Part shown: positions 33,337 to 41,591 of the stretch, piece by piece
How the letters are laid out: each line of letters opens with the position of its first letter
Position numbering within the stretch: the first letter of the stretch is position 1
Notes under the pieces: model-generated
What the model saw: only the letters and a program-made list of their open reading frames with translations
Told to the model about the DNA's origin: nothing
The model's database searches: none
Position numbers and translations under genes: made by a program
NCBI GenBank assembly: GCA_030834895.1
Contig: JAUQXA010000007.1
Coordinates: forward strand, 186,001 to 250,000
From: Anaerolineales bacterium
Lineage (GTDB): Bacteria; Chloroflexota; Anaerolineae; Anaerolineales; Villigracilaceae
DNA length: 64,000 bases
Reading direction: 5' to 3'

Positions 33337-35859
33337 ATGAACCCCAACATCATCATTCGCAACGCGCGTTTGCACAACCTGAAAAACGTGACCCTTGAAA
33401 TCCCCAAGAACCAGCTCGTCGTCATGACGGGACTGTCGGGGTCGGGCAAGTCCACGCTGGCATTCGACATCCTGCACAAGGAAAGCCTGCGCCAGTTGTT
33501 CGAGTCCCTCGGCATCGTCACGGATGGACTCGCCAAACCGCCCGTGGACTCCATCGTCGGCTTGTCACCCTCCATCAGCGTTGACCAACACCTGACGAAT
33601 CACAGTCCCCGCTCGACTGTTGGAACAGTCACCGAAGTCTTTACCTATCTGCGAGTCCTGTACGCCCGTCTCGGTCATCGCCCTTGTCCAAAGTGTGGGA
33701 AAGATGTCCCGCCGCCGACTTATGAATCCGCTGACGAAAACTGGCAGGACGAATCCGACGAAAGCCCCGACGGCTCCTATCCTTGCCCGCATTGCGGCGC
33801 GGCGGTTCCCGAAATGGGCATGGCGAACTTCTCGTTCAACAAGCCTGCGGGAGCCTGCCCCACCTGCACGGGCTTGGGCGTCGTGCGCCAACCCATCGTC
33901 AGCCGCCTCGTGGATGAGAGCAAGAGCATCCCCGAACTCCCCGTCGACGGCTGGATCGAATTCCACGGCAACCACTACAGCCAAATCATGAAGAACGCGG
34001 GCAAATATTTCGGCTTCGAGTTCGACACGTCCAAGCCCGTCAAGGATTTCACCCGCGCCCAGCGCGACCTGTTTTTGTATGGCACCGACAGCCCGCAGTT
34101 CCGCCGCCACTATCCCGATGTCAAGCCGCCCGCCACCAACGCGCAGGGACGCTTCGAGGGCGTGGTCACCAACCTTCAGCGCCGCTACAACGAGCATGCC
34201 ACCAACGCCGCCTATCTCGAAAAGCTGGAGCACCTCTTCACGACCCAGCCCTGTCTCGACTGCGAAGGCACGCGCCTGCGACCCGAAAGCCGCGCCGTGA
34301 CCGTGGCGGGCGAGACCATCATCAAGATTTCGCACCTGCCGCTCAACGACCTCGACGCGTGGATCAAGTCCCTGCCGCCGCATTTCACCGCCGAGGAAAT
34401 GGGCATTGCCCAATCGATTTTGGATGACCTCTTCGAGCGCGTCGGGCGATTGCTGGAAGTGGGAGTCGGCTACCTGAGTCTGGAACGCTCCTCCCCGACT
34501 CTTTCTGCGGGCGAAGCCCAACGCTTGAGGCTGGCAGCCCTGCTCGGGTCTGGTCTGACGGGCGTGCTTTACATCCTCGACGAGCCGACGATTGGTCTGC
34601 ATTCCCGCGACACCGCGCGGCTGATCAACGTCATGCGCCGCCTGCGCGACCTGGGCAACACCGTGCTGGTCGTGGAGCACGACCTCGACCTGATCAAAGC
34701 CGCCGACTACCTGATCGACGTCGGACCTGGCGCGGGCAAGCACGGCGGGCAAATCGTCGCCGCTGGCACGCCTGCCGAGGTGGCGCAAACGAAAGGCTCG
34801 CTGACAGGAGAGTTTCTCGCGGGGATCACGTCCGTCCCGATTCCCGAACATCGCCGCGAACCGAATCACAAGGCGCTGACCATCAACGGTGCGCGACAGT
34901 TCAACCTGCACAACCTGACGGTGAAGATTCCGCTCGGTCTGCTGGTCGCCGTCACGGGCGTCTCAGGCTCGGGCAAGTCCTCGCTGATCTTCGACATCCT
35001 CGACGTTGCTGCCCGTCAAAAGCTGAACGGCGCGAACGAGATCCCAGGTGAACACGACTCCATCACAGGCTGGGATCACATCGACAAGGTCATCACCATC
35101 GACCAGGCGCATATCGGACGCATCCCGCGTTCGAACGCCGCCACCTACTCCGACACGTTCACGCCCATCCGCGAGACCTTTGCAGCCACGCCCGAAGCCA
35201 AGCAGAACAAGATCACCGCGCGGCATTTCTCGTTCAACGTCCCAGGCGGACGCTGTGAACGCTGCGAAGGCGCGGGCACGCTGACGGTCAAAATGCATTT
35301 CCTGCCCGATGTCGAAGTGCGCTGTCCCGCCTGCCGCGGACGCCGCTTCAAGAAGGAGACTCTCGCCGTCAAGTATCGCGGCTACGATATTTCGCAGGTG
35401 CTAAACATGACCGTTGAAGAGGCACTGGCTTTGTTTGCCGATGTACCCGCTGCCCAATCCCGCCTGAAGGTGATGTCAGATGTTGGCTTGGGCTACCTGC
35501 AACTCGGTCAGCCCGCAACGACTTTATCTGGCGGAGAAGCCCAGCGCGTCAAACTCGCCAAGGAACTTGGACGCCGCTCGACGGGTCGCACCCTCTACCT
35601 GCTCGACGAACCCACCACGGGTCTGCATCCCGCCGACACCGTCCGCCTGCTCGAAGTCCTGCAAAGATTGGTTGACACGGGCAACAGCGTCATCGTCGTC
35701 GAGCACAACCTCGATTTGGTGAAGGCGGCAGACTGGGTCATCGACCTCGGTCCCGAAGGCGGCATGGCAGGCGGCGAGTTGATCGCCGAAGGCACTCCCG
35801 AAGATGTGGCGAAAGTTGAAAGGTCATATACGGGGCAGTGTTTGAAGAAATTGCTTTAG
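33337..35859 (+). CDS. UvrA-like ABC ATPase (short paralogue type)
   Basis: 840 residues from the ATG at 33337 (GGAG 6 nt upstream). Two ABC modules are visible: VMTGLSGSGKSTLAFD with LSAGEAQRLRLA and LYILDEPTIGLH, and AVTGVSGSGKSSLIFD with LSGGEAQRVKLA and LYLLDEPTTGLHP. Zinc-type cysteines appear as CPKCGKD..CPHCGA, CPTCTGLG and CERCEGAG. It is about 100 residues shorter than housekeeping UvrA (usually about 940), like UvrA2/drug-resistance paralogues. It may act in DNA repair or drug tolerance rather than as the main excinuclease subunit. A 120-bp leader follows the methylase gene. Confidence 0.88.
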   Translation: MNPNIIIRNARLHNLKNVTLEIPKNQLVVMTGLSGSGKSTLAFDILHKESLRQLFESLGIVTDGLAKPPVDSIVGLSPSISVDQHLTNHSPRSTVGTVTEVFTYLRVLYARLGHRPCPKCGKDVPPPTYESADENWQDESDESPDGSYPCPHCGAAVPEMGMANFSFNKPAGACPTCTGLGVVRQPIVSRLVDESKSIPELPVDGWIEFHGNHYSQIMKNAGKYFGFEFDTSKPVKDFTRAQRDLFLYGTDSPQFRRHYPDVKPPATNAQGRFEGVVTNLQRRYNEHATNAAYLEKLEHLFTTQPCLDCEGTRLRPESRAVTVAGETIIKISHLPLNDLDAWIKSLPPHFTAEEMGIAQSILDDLFERVGRLLEVGVGYLSLERSSPTLSAGEAQRLRLAALLGSGLTGVLYILDEPTIGLHSRDTARLINVMRRLRDLGNTVLVVEHDLDLIKAADYLIDVGPGAGKHGGQIVAAGTPAEVAQTKGSLTGEFLAGITSVPIPEHRREPNHKALTINGARQFNLHNLTVKIPLGLLVAVTGVSGSGKSSLIFDILDVAARQKLNGANEIPGEHDSITGWDHIDKVITIDQAHIGRIPRSNAATYSDTFTPIRETFAATPEAKQNKITARHFSFNVPGGRCERCEGAGTLTVKMHFLPDVEVRCPACRGRRFKKETLAVKYRGYDISQVLNMTVEEALALFADVPAAQSRLKVMSDVGLGYLQLGQPATTLSGGEAQRVKLAKELGRRSTGRTLYLLDEPTTGLHPADTVRLLEVLQRLVDTGNSVIVVEHNLDLVKAADWVIDLGPEGGMAGGELIAEGTPEDVAKVERSYTGQCLKKLL

Positions 35860-35865
35860 AAAAAC

Positions 35866-35901
35866 AGACCTCTGAGTGCTTCGCGAAGCGCTCGGAGGTC
35901 T
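35866..35901. terminator. Perfect-tip hairpin between UvrA-like and PIN genes
   Basis: AGACCTCTGAGTGCTTCG and CGAAGCGCTCGGAGGTCT form an 18-bp stem with two mismatches and no loop. It sits between convergent genes and can terminate both. Confidence 0.7.
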
Positions 35902-35911
35902 TGAAACTCCT

Positions 35912-36325
35912 CTACTCATTTGTTGCCTGCAGCCAGTCCAGAAACTCCCGCCCTGTGATAATTGGAATGGAACGAAACTCCTTGAGGTCGAGGAGGTGTT
36001 TATCGCCGCTGACGATGAAGTCAACTTTCCCCGCAATCGCCGCCTCGAGAAATTTATCGTCCTTGGGATCATCTTCGATAAATCGGATTTTCTCTTCGGG
36101 GACGACGAATTCCGAAAACTGATAGATGTAGTTGATGATCCTGTCTATGGTTTCCTGCTTCAACCCAAATTTGGGACGGTTCAAGACTTCAAAGTACTCA
36201 CTGACCACATCGGTCGTGACAATGACCGTGAATTCCTCTGCATCCCATTTCTCCAGAACCAAAACCAGCGCGCCGCCCAACGCGCTGGAAATGACAATGT
36301 TCGTATCGAGAACCACCCGCTTCAT
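35912..36325 (-). CDS. PIN-domain toxin (COG1569/PIN_3-type RNase)
   Basis: 137 residues. Acidic residues of the PIN nuclease are visible in order: LDTNIVISS, TDVVSEYFEVLNRP (Glu), DDPKDDKFLEAAI (Asp) and VSGDKHLL (Asp). These toxins cleave RNA when freed from their antitoxin. The start overlaps the stop of the upstream antitoxin gene by 4 bp (ATGA), the classic toxin-antitoxin layout. Target unknown. Confidence 0.9.
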   Translation of the reverse strand: MKRVVLDTNIVISSALGGALVLVLEKWDAEEFTVIVTTDVVSEYFEVLNRPKFGLKQETIDRIINYIYQFSEFVVPEEKIRFIEDDPKDDKFLEAAIAGKVDFIVSGDKHLLDLKEFRSIPIITGREFLDWLQATNE

Positions 36326-36552
36326 TTGCCGTCCCTCACGGCGCGGATTTCGGCGTCAATATCTTCCTGCGTAATATTAAGCCTCTGCGCCGTCTCGCGC
36401 GCATCTTTCAGGGCTTCCTTGAAATCGGACTTGATCTTTTCGTTTTCGGGCAGGCTGATTTTCAAGAAACGGATAAACGCCAGCACGTCCGCCTGTCGGG
36501 ACTCTGGCAGGGTGGCGACTTCACGAAGAAGGGTCTGTTCAAAAGTGGTCAT
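36322..36552 (-). CDS. Antitoxin of the PIN pair
   Basis: 76 residues from the ATG at 36552 (GAGG about 8 nt upstream; a TATAAT box is at 36570-36575 on this strand). TTFEQTLLREVATLPESRQADVLAFIRFL is the N-terminal helical part seen in DUF2281/VapB-like antitoxins that pair with PIN_3 toxins, and the acidic C-terminal tail would wrap the toxin. It overlaps the toxin gene by 4 bp. Confidence 0.8.
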   Translation of the reverse strand: MTTFEQTLLREVATLPESRQADVLAFIRFLKISLPENEKIKSDFKEALKDARETAQRLNITQEDIDAEIRAVRDGK

Positions 36553-36570
36553 GGTACACCTCTGCGCCAA

Positions 36571-36763
36571 TTATACAACCTTCGAACACCCCAATGCCTT
36601 CCTCAATCTCCCCGCCACCTTCCCCGCGGACTTCAACTCGTGTTCCCACACGCGGACTATGCTTCGACAGGCTCAGCACAGGCACCCAGCCCATCTTCCG
36701 CAACTCACGGTTGACAAATTGATTGCGTGTCTTGTTCTCCTCTCCTTCTCCCGCTTTTTGCAT
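36571..36763 (-). pseudogene. Remnant of a Vsr-type/very-short-patch endonuclease, frameshifted
   Basis: Reading on the minus strand, residues NKTRNQFVNRELRKMGWVPV are followed, after 22 extra bases, by RVWEHELKSAGKVAGRLRKAL and a TAA at 36571-36573. The combined text matches the C-terminus of Vsr endonucleases (RELR-x-GW then VWEHEL). The 22 bases belong to the CTGAGC..TCGAAG repeat family (about 36657-36680) and cause the frameshift. The N-terminal half with the catalytic Asp is missing. Vsr genes usually travel with cytosine-methylating restriction systems. Confidence 0.72.
36657..36680. repeat. Half copy of the CTGAGC-CGAAG repeat
   Basis: gcttcgacaggctcagcac carries one arm of the palindrome seen in trmD. 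It interrupts the Vsr remnant. Confidence 0.7.
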
Positions 36764-36789
36764 CCTACCGACTTATAGCTTTCAAAAAA

Positions 36790-36823
36790 CAGAAAAGGCA
36801 CAATTCACATTGTGCCTTTTCTG
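36790..36823 (-). terminator. Terminator of the AbrB-PIN-MTase-GHKL operon
   Basis: CAGAAAAGGCACAAT and ATTGTGCCTTTTCTG form a perfect 15-bp stem with a TCAC loop, followed on the minus strand by TTTTTT. It lies 21 bp beyond the GHKL stop. Confidence 0.9.
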
Positions 36824-36844
36824 TCACATGAATGTGAGTTTGAT

Positions 36845-39286
36845 TTATTCAATCCCCGCTGCGCTTTGCTCCTTGCTGAGACGATGTAGCAATTCAGCAG
36901 CTTTCATTGCTTGCTTAACTTGTATTTGCGCAACTCTTGCTCGCTCTTCTTCGAATAACTTATCTTGGGTATCTTCGTCTAAACCGCTTGACGAGCTTTG
37001 GTTTTCATTTTGCTGAAGAATGGCATGATAACCTATCCATATTTTATAGTTAGTTTCAAACAGGCTCAGTAATGCTTCGCTTTGCAGCTTAAGTTTTTCA
37101 ACTTGATAACTGTATGGTGGATATACAGTGGAGTAATACACAATAATGGTTTCGTTTTGAACAACAGGTTTGTATGCAACCGATTTAACTTTATCATCTG
37201 TATCCTCTAAATTTGACCAGACAAGCAATGACCAAGTTTCTTCATCTGGGGAAACAGGACGGACGTCAAAAGGAGGCACAGAACCTTTATTGTTTTTGGT
37301 CCGCTTTTCTACTTCAGGTAAAATTTCATAATCAATATCGTCGACGATTTGAGTGCCATCTAGTCGAGTTATAGTCACATAAACTTTTCCTGTAGCGCCA
37401 GATTGCGCTCCTTCAATAGCCCTTAATCTCCACCTAATTCTTCCGCCACGCAAAGGAGACTTAGATGCAATTTCCAACAAGCTAGGGTCAAATCGAATTC
37501 CTATTAAGCTCCGTTTGTCAAACTCTGCATCAGCATCGGTTTCTACAAGGATTGTTTCCGAATCGTTTAGGTGGATATTCATAACTGGCTTCGGTGTAAC
37601 AATTTCAAATCTCGAGACTTGTGGAAAAGGCAGAGTCGGCAACAGTTCTGCCACTCGGGGAACTTTGTTTTTTTCACGGGGAATTCGCAGCATTTCGCCC
37701 TTTCCTTCTGACAAGGCTTGACCTTCAGCTCTTGCGGTAAAACCTGCATCAAGAAGAAGTTTGGTTATTTGCTTCCTAACTTCTTCGTTAGCAGTTTCCG
37801 CCTCTTTGCTTGTGAGTTTTTCTGTTAACTCTTTCTCCAGAGCAAATAGTTTATCGTCTTCCTTTAACATCTTTTCCAAAACTTGCATAATGCTCGATAA
37901 AACAGGACCTTCTTTGAATCCTTCCCGTGTTGTTGCAAAAAGGTCACGGCGAATTTTTGTGGGCACTCTTGTGGCGTCAACATGTATAACAATATAGCGG
38001 CTAATTAAACTGAGACCCATTTCACGCAATAAATGGGCAGGCATCTCACCTTGTGCTTGACCGTTCATTGTTCCTACAATTGGGTACTTTTTCTGAACAT
38101 AAAGAGCGCTCACGTCTTTTCTTAAGCGATACTCACCACTAGATTTCTTCTCATGATTAAAAACCACCCAATACTCAATACCTACGCAAGGTTCGTACCC
38201 GATCGGAGCAACATACTCCATCGGACGATAATGCTTTAGCTGTGTACGACCTGCGGCATCATCTTCTTCTCCTGATTTTTCAGCATATGTCATCAAGCGG
38301 TTGCGTGAGCCTTTAACTACCTCATCTTTCTCTTTTCCGCTTTCACGCAAATCAATAACGCGGAAGGGTAATAAGGTATCAAACATAGAGAAATGCAGAA
38401 AATGATATAGATTACCTGGCTGGGGAGAAAGCGTGCCTGTCAAGTCTTGTAGTTTATAAGAGTAGTGGCGAACAAGAGTTCCGTGTTTGAATTTAGAGAG
38501 TTTTATTCGACTTGGCAGATTGCGATATATAGATAAATCGTCAGAGTTAAACTCAATGCTTGGAACGACAACATTACCATTGTCATCTTTTACGGCTAAA
38601 TATGCGAAGCAATCCTCTTTATAGTCGTCTCCCAAACTTAATATGCGAACTAATGTAAAAGCTAGTTTGGAAGGTTGCTGTTTCGATCTTGAAAAGATTA
38701 AAGCGTATTCAGAAAAAGCCAGAGTTGACGAGCCCCCCTGCCCAAAGGCACCCAACAGATATTTTTTATCAAGCTTATTGCCACTATGAAGACTCAAGAT
38801 TGTTTTAGGAAATTGCTCTGCGGATAGACCAATTCCGTGGTCTAAGACATCAACTGTAGGCGCATTTTCATTTTCGCTCCGTAGAAGGACTACAGCCACT
38901 TTTCTGTCATATTGACCATCGGAATATTCCCAGTTATACAATCCAGAGTCTGCCCCTGTAATTGGGCGTCCAAACCATTCGCTTGCAGCCCGTTGAGGTG
39001 AGGTTGGCTTTGATGGGCTAGTGGCTGCTCTTTCTTCAAGAACCGCATCTATGGCATTTGTAATTCTTTCGGTCAAACTTCTGCCAGCCTTTGTGGCTAA
39101 TCCAATTGTTGACCAATTCGAACTGTTTTCTCCATAGGCATGCCAAAACAGGTTAAGTTGACCAAACGGTGTGTCAAGACCAATATCTGAGGAATCCCCT
39201 ACTTCTTCAAGAATCTCTTTTATGGCTGGTGATGATGATTCGTAGAGAAAGCGTGTTAGTAAATCTGATAATGTATTGATAGGCAT
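36845..39286 (-). CDS. GHKL (MutL/MORC/Hsp90-type) ATPase linked to a DNA methyltransferase
   Basis: 813 residues. The Bergerat fold is clear: N box ERITNAIDAVLEE (about 73-85), G1 VDVLDHGIGLSAEQ (about 145-158) and G2 GAFGQGGSSTLAFS (about 179-192), with an upstream region carrying the S-x-GLATKAGRSLTERI helix. A predicted S5-like transducer follows (about 200-450) and a helical C-terminus. No nuclease motif is obvious. It differs from MutL, HtpG and gyrase in length and in context. GHKL ATPases of this type are known from restriction-modification systems related to MORC. AGAGG lies 6 nt before the ATG, and the gene follows the methyltransferase by 15 bp. AT-rich relative to neighbours. Confidence 0.85.
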   Translation of the reverse strand: MPINTLSDLLTRFLYESSSPAIKEILEEVGDSSDIGLDTPFGQLNLFWHAYGENSSNWSTIGLATKAGRSLTERITNAIDAVLEERAATSPSKPTSPQRAASEWFGRPITGADSGLYNWEYSDGQYDRKVAVVLLRSENENAPTVDVLDHGIGLSAEQFPKTILSLHSGNKLDKKYLLGAFGQGGSSTLAFSEYALIFSRSKQQPSKLAFTLVRILSLGDDYKEDCFAYLAVKDDNGNVVVPSIEFNSDDLSIYRNLPSRIKLSKFKHGTLVRHYSYKLQDLTGTLSPQPGNLYHFLHFSMFDTLLPFRVIDLRESGKEKDEVVKGSRNRLMTYAEKSGEEDDAAGRTQLKHYRPMEYVAPIGYEPCVGIEYWVVFNHEKKSSGEYRLRKDVSALYVQKKYPIVGTMNGQAQGEMPAHLLREMGLSLISRYIVIHVDATRVPTKIRRDLFATTREGFKEGPVLSSIMQVLEKMLKEDDKLFALEKELTEKLTSKEAETANEEVRKQITKLLLDAGFTARAEGQALSEGKGEMLRIPREKNKVPRVAELLPTLPFPQVSRFEIVTPKPVMNIHLNDSETILVETDADAEFDKRSLIGIRFDPSLLEIASKSPLRGGRIRWRLRAIEGAQSGATGKVYVTITRLDGTQIVDDIDYEILPEVEKRTKNNKGSVPPFDVRPVSPDEETWSLLVWSNLEDTDDKVKSVAYKPVVQNETIIVYYSTVYPPYSYQVEKLKLQSEALLSLFETNYKIWIGYHAILQQNENQSSSSGLDEDTQDKLFEEERARVAQIQVKQAMKAAELLHRLSKEQSAAGIE

Positions 39287-39301
39287 TTGTACCTCTTGAG
39301 A

Positions 39302-40474
39302 TTATGCTGGTTTGTGTACTAGAACAACTTCTTTTGACTGGTACTTTCCGTTTACATCTACGTACCATTTTCGATTAGGGACATTGCGCCAAAGGCGCTT
39401 AATGTTCCCAATGCTATTGTGGTCTAAAGCAACTTCCTTGAACCCTGCGCTTTCCATGATGTCTAGATATTTTGGTAATTGCTTTGTCGGATCTGAAAAA
39501 CCAATTAATTGAACTACAGTGGTTGAGTCGTCAACGATTTTTCTTATAGAAGAAAATGCCTGCAAAGCGACCTCAAAATATTTTTTATGTTGTTGCTGTC
39601 GGTAATCGCCAAAAGTGTAATGAGAGCTAGTGTGTCCGTTGGGTTCGCCAATTATCCAAAATGGTGCTGACGTTCTTTTTCGACTCTGTACCTGCCATTG
39701 GTGGTAAATTACATGGACACCAGGATATGGGGGAGAAGTCAGAATTAATTTCGGCTTTTTTTTCAATGCTTTGATTTGACTATATCTTTCCAGTCCAACA
39801 GACGAATTATTTACGCATAAACAGAATAAATCTTTCCCATCTATAGAGTCGTTTAGCTCATTCATGCCGTCTATTGATTCATATGTATATTCAACGAATT
39901 TTTTTCGAAATCGTTCAATAGAAGGCGTTTCTTCTTTGCAATCAATTGCCCATTGAGCAGTTTTCAGTAAAACACATTGAGTAAAACGCCTTTGATCAAT
40001 TCTTGGCAAATCTGGAATGTGTGCCAGTATTAACTCAATCGCTCGCCGCAATGTCCATGGAACATCTTTTTGATAACCAAATTCCGACCAAAAAGATATT
40101 TCTTCTTTTTTCTCGTGTTTAGTTATTTTTGCAACATTTTCTGCCCAAGATAGTATTTTGTCTAAGCTTCTCTCTCCAATGGGTGTAGTTTTTACATTAG
40201 ACACAAAGGTAGCTAATGGGCTGAGGTCAACGCCAATTGTATTTCTGCCATTTGCTAGTGCCTCTACAAGCGTAGTGCCTCCGCCCATAAAAGGGTCAAA
40301 AACTAAGTCATCAGGTTTGCTAAATGCTAGAATAGCTTGTTTAGCAAATTCAGGAGAGAAGCGAGCTGGATAACGATAAAAGTTATGTGTTAATCCAGTT
40401 ACAGGATTGCTGTTTATAACAGCATCAGAAAATTTCTCGAATAAGTCCTTAGGCAAATCCAGTTTGTTAGCCAT
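39302..40474 (-). CDS. DNA methyltransferase (SPPY-type, N4-C or N6-A)
   Basis: 390 residues from the ATG at 40474 (a TTG at 40486 is also open). Motif I is FDPFMGGGTTLVEAL (about 59-73) and comes before motif IV TSPPYPG (about 246-252). This order is not the usual beta-class order of SPPY enzymes and resembles a permuted or TRM11-like arrangement. It transfers methyl from SAM to an exocyclic amine in DNA (predicted). It starts 2 bp after the PIN toxin stop and is followed by the GHKL ATPase. Recognition site unknown. A companion restriction enzyme is not visible. Confidence 0.85.
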   Translation of the reverse strand: MANKLDLPKDLFEKFSDAVINSNPVTGLTHNFYRYPARFSPEFAKQAILAFSKPDDLVFDPFMGGGTTLVEALANGRNTIGVDLSPLATFVSNVKTTPIGERSLDKILSWAENVAKITKHEKKEEISFWSEFGYQKDVPWTLRRAIELILAHIPDLPRIDQRRFTQCVLLKTAQWAIDCKEETPSIERFRKKFVEYTYESIDGMNELNDSIDGKDLFCLCVNNSSVGLERYSQIKALKKKPKLILTSPPYPGVHVIYHQWQVQSRKRTSAPFWIIGEPNGHTSSHYTFGDYRQQQHKKYFEVALQAFSSIRKIVDDSTTVVQLIGFSDPTKQLPKYLDIMESAGFKEVALDHNSIGNIKRLWRNVPNRKWYVDVNGKYQSKEVVLVHKPA

Positions 40475-40476
40475 TT

Positions 40477-40875
40477 CTATATCCAAGAAATCTTGATTTC
40501 ACCTTCAAGCGACTTAAATTCCTTGTCGCCAGTAATCAACTCTGCTTTCTTCATTTTTGCCAATGCCGCCGCAAAACAATCGGCATAGGAAATGTTTCCC
40601 TCCTTTTTGAAGGCGGCAGCCTGGCGGGTTAATTGCCAATCCACATCCACAATTTCAATTGCCATCCCCCTGATTTCGCCAATATACTGATCTGCCACCT
40701 CAGGAGTATTTGTACGAGCTATGGAATACCAGACTTCGCCCAAATTCACCACACACATCACAAGACTGACTTTAGTCTCCTCGGCTTTGAGAATCAAGTC
40801 CCTGACAATATCGGCTCCAGGTTCATCCTCGAAAAAAGCCATCAATGCGTAAGAGTCCAACACTTTGGCAGCCAT
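40477..40875 (-). CDS. PIN-domain toxin (VapC-like)
   Basis: 132 residues. LDSYALMAFFEDEPGAD (Asp), VNLGEVWYSIAR (Glu), ISYADCFAAALA (Asp) and LITGDKEF (Asp) give the four acidic residues of a PIN RNase in the VapC layout. The start is 2 bp after the AbrB antitoxin stop and the stop is 2 bp before the methyltransferase ATG, so it sits inside a four-gene operon. It probably cleaves tRNA or rRNA when free. Confidence 0.9.
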   Translation of the reverse strand: MAAKVLDSYALMAFFEDEPGADIVRDLILKAEETKVSLVMCVVNLGEVWYSIARTNTPEVADQYIGEIRGMAIEIVDVDWQLTRQAAAFKKEGNISYADCFAAALAKMKKAELITGDKEFKSLEGEIKISWI

Positions 40876-40877
40876 GA

Positions 40878-41108
40878 TTAGTTTTCCCTTTCCCTGTCTT
40901 TGCGTCGTTCCTCCAACAACACCTGTAGCCCGCCTTTGTTTTTGAGGGAGCCTTGTAATGTCCTAAGATATTGTTCGGTGACAGGCTTCAATATAATGGC
41001 GTCTCCAATGTCTGTAATAATGATTTTTGTGCCATTCTTAATCCCATACTTTCTTCGCAAGGAAGCGGGGATTACAATCTGCCCCTTGATCGTTGCGTAA
41101 GTTTCCAT
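40878..41108 (-). CDS. AbrB/MazE-family antitoxin
   Basis: 76 residues. ATIKGQIVIPASLRRKYGIKNGTKIIITDIGDAIILKPV is a SpoVT-AbrB swapped-hairpin DNA-binding domain (shown as its core parts KGQIVIPASLRRKYG and GTKIII). The basic C-terminal half would bind the PIN toxin. GGAG lies 9 nt before the ATG. First gene of the four-gene operon and probably its repressor. Confidence 0.9.
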   Translation of the reverse strand: METYATIKGQIVIPASLRRKYGIKNGTKIIITDIGDAIILKPVTEQYLRTLQGSLKNKGGLQVLLEERRKDREREN

Positions 41109-41135
41109 ATGAAAAATCTCCTTTCCATGTAAATA

Positions 41136-41164
41136 ATAATACTATATAAATAAAAGTAAGTCAA
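41136..41164 (-). promoter_or_regulatory. Sigma70-type promoter of the AbrB operon
   Basis: Minus-strand TTGACT (41159-41164) and TATTAT (41136-41141) spaced by 17 bp, in AT-rich sequence directly upstream of the AbrB gene. Start of transcription expected about 25 bp before the ATG. Confidence 0.8.
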
Positions 41165-41285
41165 TGCTATAAAAGTATTACAACGTACAGGTGGCAGAAC
41201 ATTTCCGTGTTCATTTACTGGTGTGCTTACGCCGCCATCATCCATTCAACCTGCCAAAATAGGTAGCACAAGTGGATTTTTCACG

Positions 41286-41297
41286 TATAATCCAACC
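41286..41297 (+). promoter_or_regulatory. TATAAT box 6 nt before the antitoxin-like gene
   Basis: TATAAT (41286-41291), six bases, then ATG at 41298, matching the leaderless pattern of this genome. Confidence 0.65.
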
Positions 41298-41591
41298 ATG
41301 CAAGACGTACAACGGCTCCCCTACATTTGGGATTACGATCTTGACCAATCCCAGTTCCTCGCCATTTTGGAAGGGCGCGAGACCAAAGGACGGCTCAATC
41401 AGGATTGGGCGGCGTGTCGTCTGCTGGAATATGCCCCCTACGAGGAAATCATCCGCCTGATCGGGTTTCGCAGGCTGGTGGAGAACTGGTCACGCTGGCG
41501 GGGGCGCATCCGCTCGCAAAGCCGTGTTCGCGGGTTTGACTTCGTTGTCCAGTGGATTCCCGAAAAACACCCCGAGTTGATTTATGGCTAA
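41298..41591 (+). CDS. Small partner (putative antitoxin) of an AbiEii-type nucleotidyltransferase
   Basis: 97 residues, helical (PYIWDYDLDQSQFLAILEG, then a RLLEYAPYEEIIRLIGFRRL helix and Trp/Arg-rich end). Short proteins of this style occur next to AbiEii toxins and are sometimes called DUF6922, but the family assignment is only a guess. The stop lies 8 bp inside the toxin gene, a coupled arrangement. It lacks the usual winged-helix AbiEi antitoxin. Confidence 0.6.
   Translation: MQDVQRLPYIWDYDLDQSQFLAILEGRETKGRLNQDWAACRLLEYAPYEEIIRLIGFRRLVENWSRWRGRIRSQSRVRGFDFVVQWIPEKHPELIYG

Noticed and set aside
33565..34911. 448-codon open frame on the minus strand inside the UvrA-like gene
   Set aside because: Antisense shadow of a GC-rich conserved ATPase; translation is low-complexity.
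36845..39286. Identification of the GHKL protein as MutL or HtpG
   Set aside because: Length, context beside a DNA methyltransferase and lack of MutL or Hsp90 C-terminal signatures argue against it.
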